Below, in pieces: positions 21,313-30,179 of a stretch of DNA of 64,000 nt (positions within the stretch are counted from its first letter, which is position 1; the number at the start of each line of letters is the position of its first letter). A model generated the notes under the pieces. It was not told the origin of the DNA. It searched no databases and saw nothing but the letters and a program-made list of their open reading frames with translations. The DNA is taken from assembly GCA_030770545.1 (NCBI GenBank), contig CM061106.1, forward strand, positions 9,776,001 to 9,840,000. The letters are read 5' to 3'. Source of the DNA: Macropodus opercularis (taxonomy: Eukaryota > Chordata > Actinopteri > Anabantiformes > Osphronemidae). The translations under genes and the position numbers were made by a program.

Positions 21313-22615
21313 ATGGCTCTCGTGCATGAAAAATCAGCCGAATGTGTCATGTCGGAACTGGACCTGTTTTCATGCCCGTATTCACAGCTTAGCATCGAAG
21401 AACGTCAGTATGTAGAAATATCCCCTGTTTCATCCATAACGCAGCGAGGACCGATTGAATTCTTTGTAGCGGCGGAAGGTGAACGATATCTGGACTTGAA
21501 CGATACTTTATTGTTTCTAAGGTTGAAAATTACCAATGCAGACGGTACAGATCTGGCTGTCGATGCACCTGTAGGAATCATAAACTATCCTCTGAATACA
21601 ATATTTAGCCAGTGTGATGTCACGTTGGGGGATCGACTGATTTCACAGTCCAGCGCTACTCACCCATACAGGGCGATAATCGAAACTTTATTAAATTATT
21701 CACCGGATTCTTTAAAAAACCAATTCAGCACGGGTCTCTTTTATCAAGACACAGCGGGGGTCCATGGACTCTACCAATTCTAAAGACGGCGATAATAAGG
21801 GCTTGTGCAGTCGCGCAAGGTTCAGTGACCTCTCAAGAGAGTTTCATCTTCTAGGACCTCTACACGCAGACATATTTTTCAGCGATCGACTGCTTTTAAA
21901 TTCAGTGTATCTGAAAATAAAACTGACTCGAGCCAGTGACGCGTTCTGCCTTATGCACGCTGCGAACGCAGACTATCGTCTGCACATCCTGGGAGCATCT
22001 CTGTTTGTGAGGAAGGTGACGGTGTCGCCCGCTGTGCGTATAGGACACTCATCCGCTTTGACGAGGGGGAACGCTCTTTATCCGCTTTCACGCATTAACG
22101 TAAAAACTTTTTCAATACCTGCCAACTCCAGAATATGTACTCAGGAGAATCTTTTTCTAGGAAATCAGCCAAAATATATAATCCTAGCCATGGTACATCA
22201 TAAAGCTTTTACGGGTGTGGGCAATCTAAACCCTTTTAACTTTATACACGCTGATTTGGAATTCCTGGCTTTGTGTCAGGACGGCCGTCAAATTCCGGGC
22301 AAGCCCTTTCAGCCTGATTTTGAGAACGGCCTCTCTGTCAGAGAGTATTACGGCCTAATTACAACCACAGGGCGTCATTTGAAAGATGCTCCTTTGAGCT
22401 TCAACAGAAGAGAGTTCGAACAAGGCTATACTCTTTTTGCATTCAATCTAGCACCTGATGAAGAAGGTTCAACTCTGTCCCTCATAAAGACAGGTTCGCT
22501 GAGGTTGGAGATGAGATTCAGACGTCCTCTACAACAAACTACAACGCTCATAGTCTACGCGTGTTACGATTCCATTCTGGAAATTGATTCTAAAAGAAAC
22601 GTTCTCGTGGATTGA
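21313..22615 (+). pseudogene. Polinton major capsid protein (double jelly-roll), one frameshift
   Basis: The main hexon-like shell protein. ATG 21313 opens a frame ending at 21783. The coding sequence continues in the next frame from about 21764 to TGA at 22613-22615, for roughly 430 residues in all, the usual family size. Recognisable parts are the N-terminal strand with GPIEFFVAAEGERYLDL, the first jelly-roll with FSQCDVTLGDRLI, and the second with FHLLGPLHADIF, typical of double jelly-roll capsids. The only break is a one-base shift between 21764 and 21783. The protease gene starts three bases after its stop. Confidence 0.85.
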
Positions 22616-22617
22616 AC

Positions 22618-23169
22618 ATGAACGGGATCCAGCTGGAGCAGATTTTGAGGCCTTTACTGGGCGATGCGTTTCAGGGAGTCTACGCCTCAGATGAGCTGAT
22701 CCTGCACACTTTTAAGAGACCTGTTTATTTTATAGTCAATACCAATCCTCGCCACCTCCCCGGGGAACACTGGCTTGCCCTCAGTCTGGAAGAGAACGGC
22801 GTTGCTACATTCTACGATTCTTTTGGTTTTGATCCTGAATTTCCATACTACCCACAGACGATCCTGGAATTTCTACGGAAATACTCGAGAGTCATTTACT
22901 ATCATGACAGGCAGCTTCAGCTCCCCCTGTCGGTCGTCTGTGGTGAACACTGCATTTTCTACCTGACACACAGAGCTGTTGGTTTATCCTATGCTGAGGT
23001 GTTAAAGTTGTACGATTCTAACGTTTCTAAAAATGATTCTGTGGTATCTGATTTTGTTAAACGTCATCAAAAATGTGTGACTCGCTGTTCAAGGGATCCT
23101 AGAAGACACGGTGTGTGTTCATTAAAAATATTTGCAGAGTGTCATAATATCAAGCTGAGAAAATGTTGA
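22618..23169 (+). CDS. Polinton adenain-like cysteine protease, intact
   Basis: The maturation protease that in related viruses cleaves capsid and core precursors. The start is ATG 22618, three bases after the capsid stop at 22615; an upstream TTG in the same frame is not used. The 183-residue protein has the adenain catalytic set: His51 in GEHWLAL, Asp67 in FYDSFG, a Gln in RQLQLP (residues 98-103), and Cys112 in CGEHCIFYL. The tail is basic with several cysteines. No stop or shift is visible, so this is the best preserved enzyme gene in the element. Length is close to that of adenovirus protease (about 200 residues). Confidence 0.9.
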   Translation: MNGIQLEQILRPLLGDAFQGVYASDELILHTFKRPVYFIVNTNPRHLPGEHWLALSLEENGVATFYDSFGFDPEFPYYPQTILEFLRKYSRVIYYHDRQLQLPLSVVCGEHCIFYLTHRAVGLSYAEVLKLYDSNVSKNDSVVSDFVKRHQKCVTRCSRDPRRHGVCSLKIFAECHNIKLRKC

Positions 23170-23289
23170 GTGTGTGTTTCATTGAAATGTTTGAAAAATA
23201 CTTTTTCTTTTGATTCATTCAAATAAAAATCTTTTTATTTCAGAAAAAAAAAGTGATACACGCTTCTTATTTATGACAAATTTTCACCT

Positions 23290-24009
23290 CTAGGGAAAAA
23301 CCCAGTCGGATGAACTGAGACGCTTAGTTTTTTTCCGCTTTCTCTGCGTTAAACGTTCCTCATCTTTATCCCTGTTTTCAGGGGTTTTCATGTCATACGT
23401 ATGCATCTGACTACGAGCTTGTTTATTAGGAATACAGGATAAAGGTATATTTAATCGTAATAGAGTCTGTAGAAATACATCCCACCCTTTCGGTTGTAGA
23501 TCTTTAGAGACCTTAGGCGTAACATTTAGTCGTTTTATCAAGTCCATAATATGGGACCCTCGAACTACAGATCCGTTGAAAATAAATTCACCGTTGGCGT
23601 TCCAGCCTCCAGGACCCCCGGACTCTGCAATTTTATGTAAAATATAGCTGGCATTCTTTTGGAAACGAGGGGCGACGTTGGACGTGACCTCCTGCATAAT
23701 TTGGTCTGACGATCGTTCAGGGACCGGTTCAGGCGAGGGTGTAGATTCCTCTTTAGGCACGCTGAGTGTGATTTCACGAGATTCTCCCTTTTTCTGCTTT
23801 TCCAGGGTAAGATACCGATGTAATAAAAGGGTGTATCTTTTAATTTTCTCATCGGGCGTAAGATCCTTTTGTTCTAAAACACTTCGCATTTGAGAGTCCA
23901 AGTCCACCTCGGCTCTGTCTCTGATATCGCCTCCTGCATGGGGGAGGACTCCGGGCAGACGGTTTAGCTGGTCCTGAGATAGGAGATACATTTTTCGGGC
24001 AGCCATCAT
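23290..24009 (-). CDS. Conserved Polinton protein of unknown function, 239 aa, intact
   Basis: A minus-strand frame from ATG 24009 to TAA at 23290-23292 region, with no break. The N-terminal 90 residues are charged and helical (DPDEKIKRYTLLLHRYLTL-like). A Ser/Pro/Glu linker follows, then a conserved-looking C-terminal part with GGWNANGEF, RGSHIMDLIKRL and GWDVFLQTLLRLNIP. The C-terminus is strongly basic (KRKKTKR), which suggests nuclear entry or nucleic-acid contact. I recognise it as one of the proteins regularly seen next to the capsid genes in fish Polintons, but its role is unknown. Its start codon overlaps the intended stop of the upstream gene (ATGA at 24006-24009). Confidence 0.6.
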   Translation of the reverse strand: MMAARKMYLLSQDQLNRLPGVLPHAGGDIRDRAEVDLDSQMRSVLEQKDLTPDEKIKRYTLLLHRYLTLEKQKKGESREITLSVPKEESTPSPEPVPERSSDQIMQEVTSNVAPRFQKNASYILHKIAESGGPGGWNANGEFIFNGSVVRGSHIMDLIKRLNVTPKVSKDLQPKGWDVFLQTLLRLNIPLSCIPNKQARSQMHTYDMKTPENRDKDEERLTQRKRKKTKRLSSSDWVFP

Positions 24010-24301
24010 CTATTAATCAGACCTCCCACAAGTTGGCCTAGGATCGGTAGTGCGGCTGTGAGAAGCGGTAGCAGGAAGCCCCCCTTTTGAATAAGTCTCT
24101 TCTTCTTGTATCAGCCAGGGTTCTGAGGTTTTTCTTCTGTCGTTTTAACTTGTTATACTGAGCCGGTGTTAAATTAATATTCCCTTTGAGAAGATTAACG
24201 GCCAGTTCACACACTGTTTTGACCAAGTCTGTGGAACACGCAGACAGAAGCGCCCGACGCTGTCGAGGTTTGCTGGACACTAATACTCTTAAGAGCGGCA
24301 T
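24006..24301 (-). pseudogene. Small Polinton protein, basic head and hydrophobic tail, frameshifted
   Basis: ATG 24301 opens a frame with an Arg/Lys-rich helical body (SSKPRQRRALLSACS and KLKRQKKNLRTL). The frame shifts in a run of G near 24082-24088. The original frame ends early at 24038, while the neighbouring frame carries a hydrophobic, Leu/Gly-rich tail (FLLPLLTAALPILG) ending at TGA 24006-24008. A basic body plus a membrane-like tail suits a minor virion or membrane-associated protein. The intended stop overlaps the start of the next gene, as in compact viral operons. Family membership in Polintons is likely; function is not known. Confidence 0.55.
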
Positions 24302-24336
24302 ATTCTTTTTCTATCTATCTGACATGGTTTGTCTCT

Positions 24337-24986
24337 CTAGTTCCGCGCAGGAAGATAGACGCAGGTTCTTTCGTCCGGTAACAGATTCGTTCTTAGTCTC
24401 AGACATTCTGGGCACTCGGGCGTCAGGTCAACCAATAAGTACCCGTGTGGTTTCCTCGTTGCATCATCATAACTGTCCATAAAATAGGCTTTCCGTCTAG
24501 GAAATATTTGCTGAGCTAATATGGACGTTTGTAACTTTTTAAATAAGATGAGATGCGTGCTGTTCAAATTCAAAGTTCGGCTATACTTGCCCTTATGAAA
24601 AATATTTTGAGTCAGGACCATAACAGACATATTTTTGTGGTGTCTGTACTGTGTGAAAATCTTTACAACCTCGGGACTTTCCAGGGCTTCGAGTAAGACG
24701 TCGTCCAGAACGATGAGATGCTTCTGGCCTCTGGGAAACAAGCTTTCATCATCGAAAGAATTGGGTAGACCTTCCACAAATCTGATTTGTTTATTAGTCT
24801 TTTGCATTTCATCATACATGGGCTGGAATGAACCATAAATCCATACAATATTATCAGGCACTATCAGACACTTTTACAATTTTCCAAGACATTTTTTACA
24901 AAATAAGTTTTTCCCGATCCGCTGGGACCTACAACGAGACATGAAAATGGCACGTTTAGACCCGGGTTAAAATCAATCTCCTCCAT
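24337..24986 (-). pseudogene. Polinton packaging ATPase (FtsK/A32-like), one frameshift
   Basis: The motor that pumps DNA into capsids in related viruses. ATG 24986 (MEEIDFNPGLN) leads into a Walker A loop, GPSGSGKT, at about 24908-24931. The frame then stops near 24866 and the coding sequence continues in another frame from about 24861 with a Walker B, HLIVLDDVLL, and the Gln-containing sensor VMVLTQNIF. Length (about 215 residues) fits the family. One base accounts for the shift. It lies three bases downstream of the previous minus-strand gene, so the two were probably co-transcribed. Confidence 0.85.
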
Positions 24987-24988
24987 TT

Positions 24989-25249
24989 TCAATAACCAAA
25001 CGGTAAACTTTTACCACCCGGTAGCAGACGCCTCTTGTCAAACACCACACGGAACCTTTTCACACTAGAGACGTTTTTTAGAACAAACCCCTTTTTGTTA
25101 CGCGTTATGTTATGTTGATGAGCCCTCAGAACGCGTTCTTCCGCCTGTGGATTTTCAATATAATTCTCAACTAAATCACGGATTGAATCAAAGTTGACGG
25201 TCTTACACGCTTCATAAGTCTGGGTGATACCCTTTACTTTGAGCTCCAC
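24989..25249 (-). CDS. Small Polinton gene of unknown function, 86 aa, intact
   Basis: Minus-strand frame from ATG 25249 (MELKVKGITQTYEAC) to TGA at 24989-24991, just before the ATPase start at 24986. The protein is basic, has no membrane segment, and ends KRFRVVFDKRRLLPGGKS. I do not recognise a domain. Its tight spacing to the ATPase suggests a shared transcript and a virion or packaging role, but this is inference from position only. Confidence 0.5.
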   Translation of the reverse strand: MELKVKGITQTYEACKTVNFDSIRDLVENYIENPQAEERVLRAHQHNITRNKKGFVLKNVSSVKRFRVVFDKRRLLPGGKSLPFGY

Positions 25250-26207
25250 TCTGCCGCCTCGTGTCTGATCTACCAGTCAGAAAAAGTTACAAGTTATTTA
25301 TTATGCTCTTACAAAGATGTTGCGGCGTTTTATAGAAATATAAAAAAATGCTCTGCCGGTTTTTGCGATTCAGGCTCTACACAAGGACACAATGTTGAGA
25401 AAAAAGAAAAGATATTATTATTATTTCACGGTTATAAGACAAAATATCCCTAACGTACACTTTTTTTTACATAATTCTTACAAACGAAACTCAATCACAT
25501 GAGGGTTCTGTTTTGTCTTTAAAACATATGTCCTGAATCTGTAGGACAGACCTATTAAGCAAAAATAATACTTCAGAATAGAAATAATATCCACATATAC
25601 ATTTTAATTTACATTTTACAATAAAAACAACATATAAATTATTGAAACTTACTCGTCTTACGGTTGCAACCACGGGATCCTTTCTCATAAATGTTCGAAG
25701 TTCGCGATTAACATGAGAAATACATTTCTTAAAATCTACAACAGCTTTTCCAATAGTTACCAGGTTCCTTATTTATAGGGTTTAGACTAAGACGAGTCTG
25801 CTTCTGTGTAGACAGACAACCACAGGAGCTGAGATGTATACGATACACTAACTGTGAAGCACGACTCAGCAAACTTATCTCTAAACGACGTTACTCTTTT
25901 TCTGAAACATTATTGCAAACAGCACGTCTCCAGGCCTTCTGATAAAAAACACACAACCACCTGTTGCTCTATGCATACGTTTTTTATTTAGAATTCAGGA
26001 CTTTATGTGGGAGTAAGTCTTTTATTTTGTTTTAAGGTAGAAAACGATGCTGTTTACAAAAGTAAACTACACTAACATTATTTGGTGAAATACTGTTTAT
26101 CACACACACACGATGTTGCTTTCATGACTTTAATAAGATTTCCATTCACTATTTATTAAAATTATTAAATATTATTTAATATTTCTATTTTGTTTTGTTT
26201 TTCCACC
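25250..26207. other. Non-coding right arm of the Polinton
   Basis: About 950 bp without a supportable gene. It is A/T-rich, with only short frames of no resemblance. In a full-length Polinton further genes, including the DNA polymerase, would be expected in the element, so a large internal deletion may have its junction in this arm or near 18.9-19.0 kb. I cannot see the junction directly. Confidence 0.45.
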
Positions 26208-26660
26208 GATAGCTGTATGAGGTCTTTTTTTATTATTGGGTTTAAGGATTTAGATGCTGCAGCTTAGAAAAAGTAGCGCGCTATCCTTATTTTAATTCTG
26301 AACACATTATTGACTAAAGATCATTCTTTTCTTTTTGCGAAACATTGAAGTTTCAGCATCTGTCTAAAAGACGGTTTTCTCAACCCGCTATCAGTCGAAG
26401 ACCGACAGACAGACAGGCGCTCACCCCCTACCTCCGCCCAAACAGATAGTTGTATAAGTTCTTTTTTAATTATTATGTTTAAGGATTTAGATGCTGCAAC
26501 TTAGAAAAAGTAGCGTGCTATCCTTATTTTAATTCCGAGTCCATTATTGACTAAAGATCATTCTTTTCTTTTTGCGAAACATTGAAGTTTCAGCGTCTGT
26601 CTAAAAGACGGTTTTCTCAACCCGCTATCAGTCGCAGACAGACAGACAGGCGCTCACCCC
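26208..26660. repeat. Tandem duplication of the inner right terminal repeat, 237-bp period
   Basis: Two copies lie head to tail, roughly 26208-26444 and 26445-26660. Both run from ATAG(C/T)TGTAT through GGATTTAGATGCTGCA to GGTTTTCTCAACCCGCTATCAGTCG and GGCGCTCACCCC. They differ by scattered substitutions, so the duplication is not brand new. The inner part of the left terminal repeat has only one copy. Confidence 0.9.
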
Positions 26661-27091
26661 CCTACCCTGTTAGCCACAGCCCCCTGTCAACCTACCCCTA
26701 GAGCCCCCGCCTCCCGGAACGAAAGTCCACACACTCAGTTTACACAGCGACTCTGCAGGAGACGGACGCTGTACGAGAGGCTCCTCAGAAAATACACACA
26801 CACACACACACACAGAGTCTGCAGCCCCATCGATTATGCAGCACCACCTGCACCATAAACCCTGAAGTGAATAAAACAACCAACAATCCTCAGAAACACC
26901 ATTCTAACATCATAATAATAAAAACTCCTATTACACATTAAATGAACCCCCCTTTTCTGATTTTTTTATTAATAATTTCATAAATATCATATCAGATTAG
27001 GGGCGTGTTTGGGGATGGGCTTAGATAAGGATCGACTAATCAGAAGCCTTGGACTCCTCCCCTAAACCTGTCAAAATTAATTTGATGAAAG
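26601..27091 (-). repeat. Right terminal inverted repeat of the Polinton
   Basis: Reverse complement of the left repeat in two blocks: 26601-26795 (from CTAAAAGACGGTTTTC to GAGGCTCCTCAGAAAAT) and about 26950-27091 (ATCATATCAGATTAGGGGCGTGT to TTGATGAAAG). A CA microsatellite (about 26795-26812) lies between them. The open frame 26670-26879 mirrors one in the left repeat and is not a gene. Confidence 0.85.
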
Positions 27092-28330
27092 TAAACGTAC
27101 CATCTCAACAGCAGTAAACGTACTTTCCTGGAATTCCAGGAAAGCCGGTGTGAATGTGGAGGCTATTTGGGCCTATTTCAGTTCCATGTTACAAAAGCGA
27201 CACGTGCGTCCTGTGGACAGAGGCTCAGTTCTTTTTCTCTGGGGGCAAATGGTGATGGCTGGCCTAGTAAAATTACAACAATGACAAGGAGAGTGTGAGA
27301 CTTGAGTTCACCTCTTTAACGTGTGCACAACCAAACCATCTATTTTAACACTTACTTTGTTCTCTCTTTGCAGATGGAGGCTGCAGCAGAGGTTGACCAG
27401 TCACTGCAGACGTCTCTGGAGAAGAATGTGTCTCTACAAACCCAGAAAGTTTTATTAATTACAACACAACAGAGAAACATGGACGACATTTGGCCCTTGG
27501 GCTGTAGTTAAGACCAAAAGCTGCCCAGCAGAACAATGCTGGTCGATTAGTATTTATTTATATTTAGGCTTCTAGCCAAATGTTTTGTTCGTGTGACCAG
27601 AATGTACAATATTGTCCATTAAAGAAATATGTTTTGAAACGCAACTGCTCACCTGGTTCTTCTGGCACAAGAAACATGAACTGTTTCAGAAGTGGCACAG
27701 ACGTCTTTTCAGGTGGACTGACTGGATGACAAGAATGAAAAAATAGAATTAATGGATGGTTTATCTGTAACACATGAATAGGACGCTGACATTTCTATAG
27801 ATGAGCTAAAAGTAGAATAAAATACATTAATAACGTTTACATTTTAATGGAATTTAATATTAAATGAATCAATATTTAATTGTGACAACTATTACAATTA
27901 AATGTGAGCAGGGAAAGTAACGTGGGACACAGCAAACACATGTCATCACGTGTTAGTATTCAAAGCAGTTTACACTTCATCATGTCAACCACATAAGGAG
28001 ATTAATACTTACCCCCATGAAGCGATGAACCGATTCATAGTCACTAGGACGACAAACAGAACCAAAAGATAAAACTCATGCTTTGGTGGGAGAGCAGCAC
28101 ATTATGCCAGAGCTGACGATTCGTGCAACATATTTCATCTTTCTTCTCTTGAAGCCTTTGATTGTCTGGAGGTTACAGGTGCAGGACATAGACCATAGAC
28201 AAGAGATTCGTCTTTAAACCTGCCAAAATGTTTTACAATGAAAAATACTGCAACTATGTTTAAATGTCTTACGTGGGTGAACCTTGAACCTTGCTGTGGG
28301 ATTCAGGATTCATCTCATATTCATAATAGG
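27092..28330. other. Intergenic sequence, no supported gene
   Basis: Only a short frame (27374-27511) starting ATGGAGGCTGCAGCAG after a CAG acceptor-like site looks faintly exon-like, with a Gln/Glu-rich helix. Without a second exon or family match I do not call it. The rest is A/T-rich. Confidence 0.4.
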
Positions 28331-28665
28331 ACAGTAACTGGTGAGTCAGTCAGTCATTTTCTACTGCTTCTTCGTGGGTGTGCTGGAGCCTGTCCCAGCT
28401 GTCTATGGGCGAGAGGCAGGGTCCACCCTGGACAGGTCGCCAGTCTGTCACAGGCCACACAACCAGTCACGTCTACGGGTAATTTAGAGTTTTCTCATGT
28501 CAGCCTAACTGCATGTCTTTGGACTGTAGGAGGAAGCCGGAGAACCCAGAGAGAACCCACACAGACACAGGGAGAACATCCAGACTCCACACAGAAAGGC
28601 CTTCTGGAATCAAACCCAGGACCTTCTCGTTGTGAGGCGACAGTGCTGACCACCACCACCAGAGT
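28330..28665 (-). mobile_element. tRNA-derived SINE, minus orientation
   Basis: Read on the minus strand, this is the common fish SINE with a tRNA-like head (GTTTGATTCC-type B box near 28610) and the body that runs through CTGTGTGGAGT and GTTCTCCCTG to CCTGTCCAGGGTGG. A related copy lies at 46362-46720 in the other orientation. It contains no gene of its own. Confidence 0.7.
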
Positions 28666-28734
28666 AGATGGTGGATGGTGGAAGATGAAGAACTAAAGAA
28701 TTATTATAAATAAACAAGTGTTTGACTACACCTT

Positions 28735-28960
28735 CATTATTTCTCTGAACATACACAGCATATGGTGCCGTCTGTGAAGGTTCTCATTCATCCAGGTCAA
28801 GTTGTCTGGAGGTTGAGTCATGGCAACTGGACTTCTTCTAGTTAGTAGATACGTTTCACCACCTATCCAGGTGGCTTCTTCAGTCTGTGGGAAGTTGGTG
28901 AAGACCACTAATTTATCCTCCAGTTGGGTTTCACTTAACACCTGTGAAGAATGGGTTCGT
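28735..28960. repeat. Probable dispersed fish repeat
   Basis: The segment with CATCCAGGTCAAGTTGTCTG, TGGCAACTGGACTTCTT and ACGTTTCACCACCTATCCAG resembles a repeat widely scattered in fish genomes. A direct repeat of CATATGGTGCCGTC occurs at about 28759 and 28981. I cannot assign a class. Confidence 0.4.
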
Positions 28961-29179
28961 TATGCGAACAGAGGCAACAGCATATGGTGCCGTCACTGCA
29001 CAGTGTGTACATGCTGTCCCACATGCTGCATTTCTCCTGCATGACTAGTCCTCTGTCCTACAGGCCGCAACATTTATTATACATGCCACATTATTATTAT
29101 ACATTAGACGCCATTTGTCCAACATGACTCTGCGTCTGTGTACATGCTACAAGACGTCTCCTAGCATCACTAAAAACTG

Positions 29180-29261
29180 CGTAGATGGCAGGATTCGAAC
29201 CTGCGCGGGGAAACCCCAATGGATTTCGAGTCCATCGCCTTAACCACTCGGCCACAACTAC
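29180..29261 (-). tRNA. tRNA-Ser(CGA): tRNA-Ser, anticodon CGA
   Basis: The minus strand folds as a class II tRNA with a long variable arm. The anticodon loop is CTCGAAA, giving anticodon CGA (serine, UCG codons). The A box (GTGGCCGAGTGG) and B box (GGTTCGAATCC) are intact, and five T residues (AAAAA at 29172-29176 on the plus strand) just after the 3' end serve as Pol III terminator. The acceptor stem has one T-T mismatch at pair 5. The body resembles the tRNA-Ser(AGA/UGA) type more than the usual CGA type. It is probably expressed, but the mismatch leaves doubt. Confidence 0.85.
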
Positions 29262-29510
29262 CTCAAAAGAGCTGCATCAGTGTTCTGAGGTAAGATGAGC
29301 CAGAGAGTAATGTGCACAAGAGAAGTGTAAGAGCTTTAGAACAACAACTGCAGCCTGGGGTCTGAAGGCATCAACACCTGAAACAAATTGCACCTGCTTA
29401 TTAAAGCTTGTACACACACAGCAAGACTGACATTTACAATCACGAAACTCATTTACTAACCACAAAAAGAACCTAACAAGAGAAGAATTAAAGCAAAGCA
29501 TCACTAAAAG

Positions 29511-29557
29511 TTACGTATGAGGCAGGATTCAAACCTGCGCAGGGAAAACCCAATGGA
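29511..29557 (-). pseudogene. Truncated tRNA-Ser copy
   Basis: The 3' half of a second tRNA-Ser lies about 330 bp from the intact gene, together with the same downstream flank (AGCATCACTAAAA). Only the variable arm, T arm and acceptor 3' strand remain; the 5' half and anticodon are absent. The shared flank shows the pair came from local duplication. Confidence 0.75.
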
Positions 29558-29605
29558 GTCGTCTGATTTCTCTGATCCCCTGGTTCCAGAGTCGTTCATT
29601 CAAGA

Positions 29606-30179
29606 TGTAGGAATCTAAATAGTTAAGTAGTAGTTAAAATAGTAGTTGAAAGCTTAGATAGTAGGATGCAGGCAGAAAACAGAACAAGCCGAATGCATTA
29701 AAGTATAGTTTGAAACACACACATCAAGTTTACAGAATAGTAGAAGAGCACCCAGACACGGGTCATTAAACAGTATGTGAAGAATGGGGTCTAAGCAGAA
29801 AATCAGATAAGTTGGGAGTGAAACATGTGAATGTCTGTAGGAGGAATGTGCTTAGATCCATAGGTTATGGGACCACAAAGCAACGCAGCAGATAAGACAC
29901 CAATAAACCAGCCATGGAGACGAAGACCAGACCACGGCATCAGGATCCAGTTACACCACAGAAAGATGCTCTGTCCAGCATAAAAGTGTGGGTCGAAGGA
30001 CAGACAGTGTCAGTCAGACTTCGTGCCCTGACTATATGCTGTATAGTATAGGGACAGACTGACCCAGGCCTGTACATTATTATTCTTCAAGTTTGAAATA
30101 AAAGAAAGACTGATTTTTATCGACGTTTCTCCTCATCATTCAACGAACGCAGAGCTGGGATTGGGAGAGCAGCTCAACA
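29606..30179 (+). mobile_element. Possible LTR (TG...CA, 574 bp)
   Basis: The segment starts TGTAGGAATC, has a TATA-like ATAAAAG near 29980, an AATAAAAG near 30103, and ends GCAGCTCAACA, the order found in retrovirus-type LTRs. The flanking 5 bp (CAAGA and ATAGG) do not match, so the borders or the identity may be wrong. Confidence 0.4.

Larger units (their letters stand above)
17265..27091. mobile_element. Polinton/Maverick (adintovirus-like) element, 9.8 kb, defective
   Basis: A large self-synthesising DNA element related to adenovirus-like viruses. Long inverted terminal repeats mark its ends: the sequence from 17265 (CTTCCATCAAATT) matches the reverse complement of sequence ending at 27091. 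Inside are a retrovirus-type integrase with chromodomain, minor and major capsid proteins, an adenain-like protease, a packaging ATPase and several small genes. Right-hand genes read leftward and left-hand genes rightward, as in other Polintons. The usual length is about 15-20 kb. Here the protein-primed family B DNA polymerase is absent and most genes carry one stop or frameshift, so this is a dead but fairly young copy. I could not identify the expected 6-bp target duplication. Confidence 0.9.

Noticed and set aside
26670..26879. Frame of 69 codons in the right Polinton repeat
   Set aside because: Mirror of the left-repeat frame for the same reason.
27374..27511. Possible small exon starting ATGGAGGCTGCAGC
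   Set aside because: No partner exon, conserved domain or clear donor site was found.
29511..29557. A second functional tRNA-Ser
   Set aside because: The 5' half and anticodon arm are missing.
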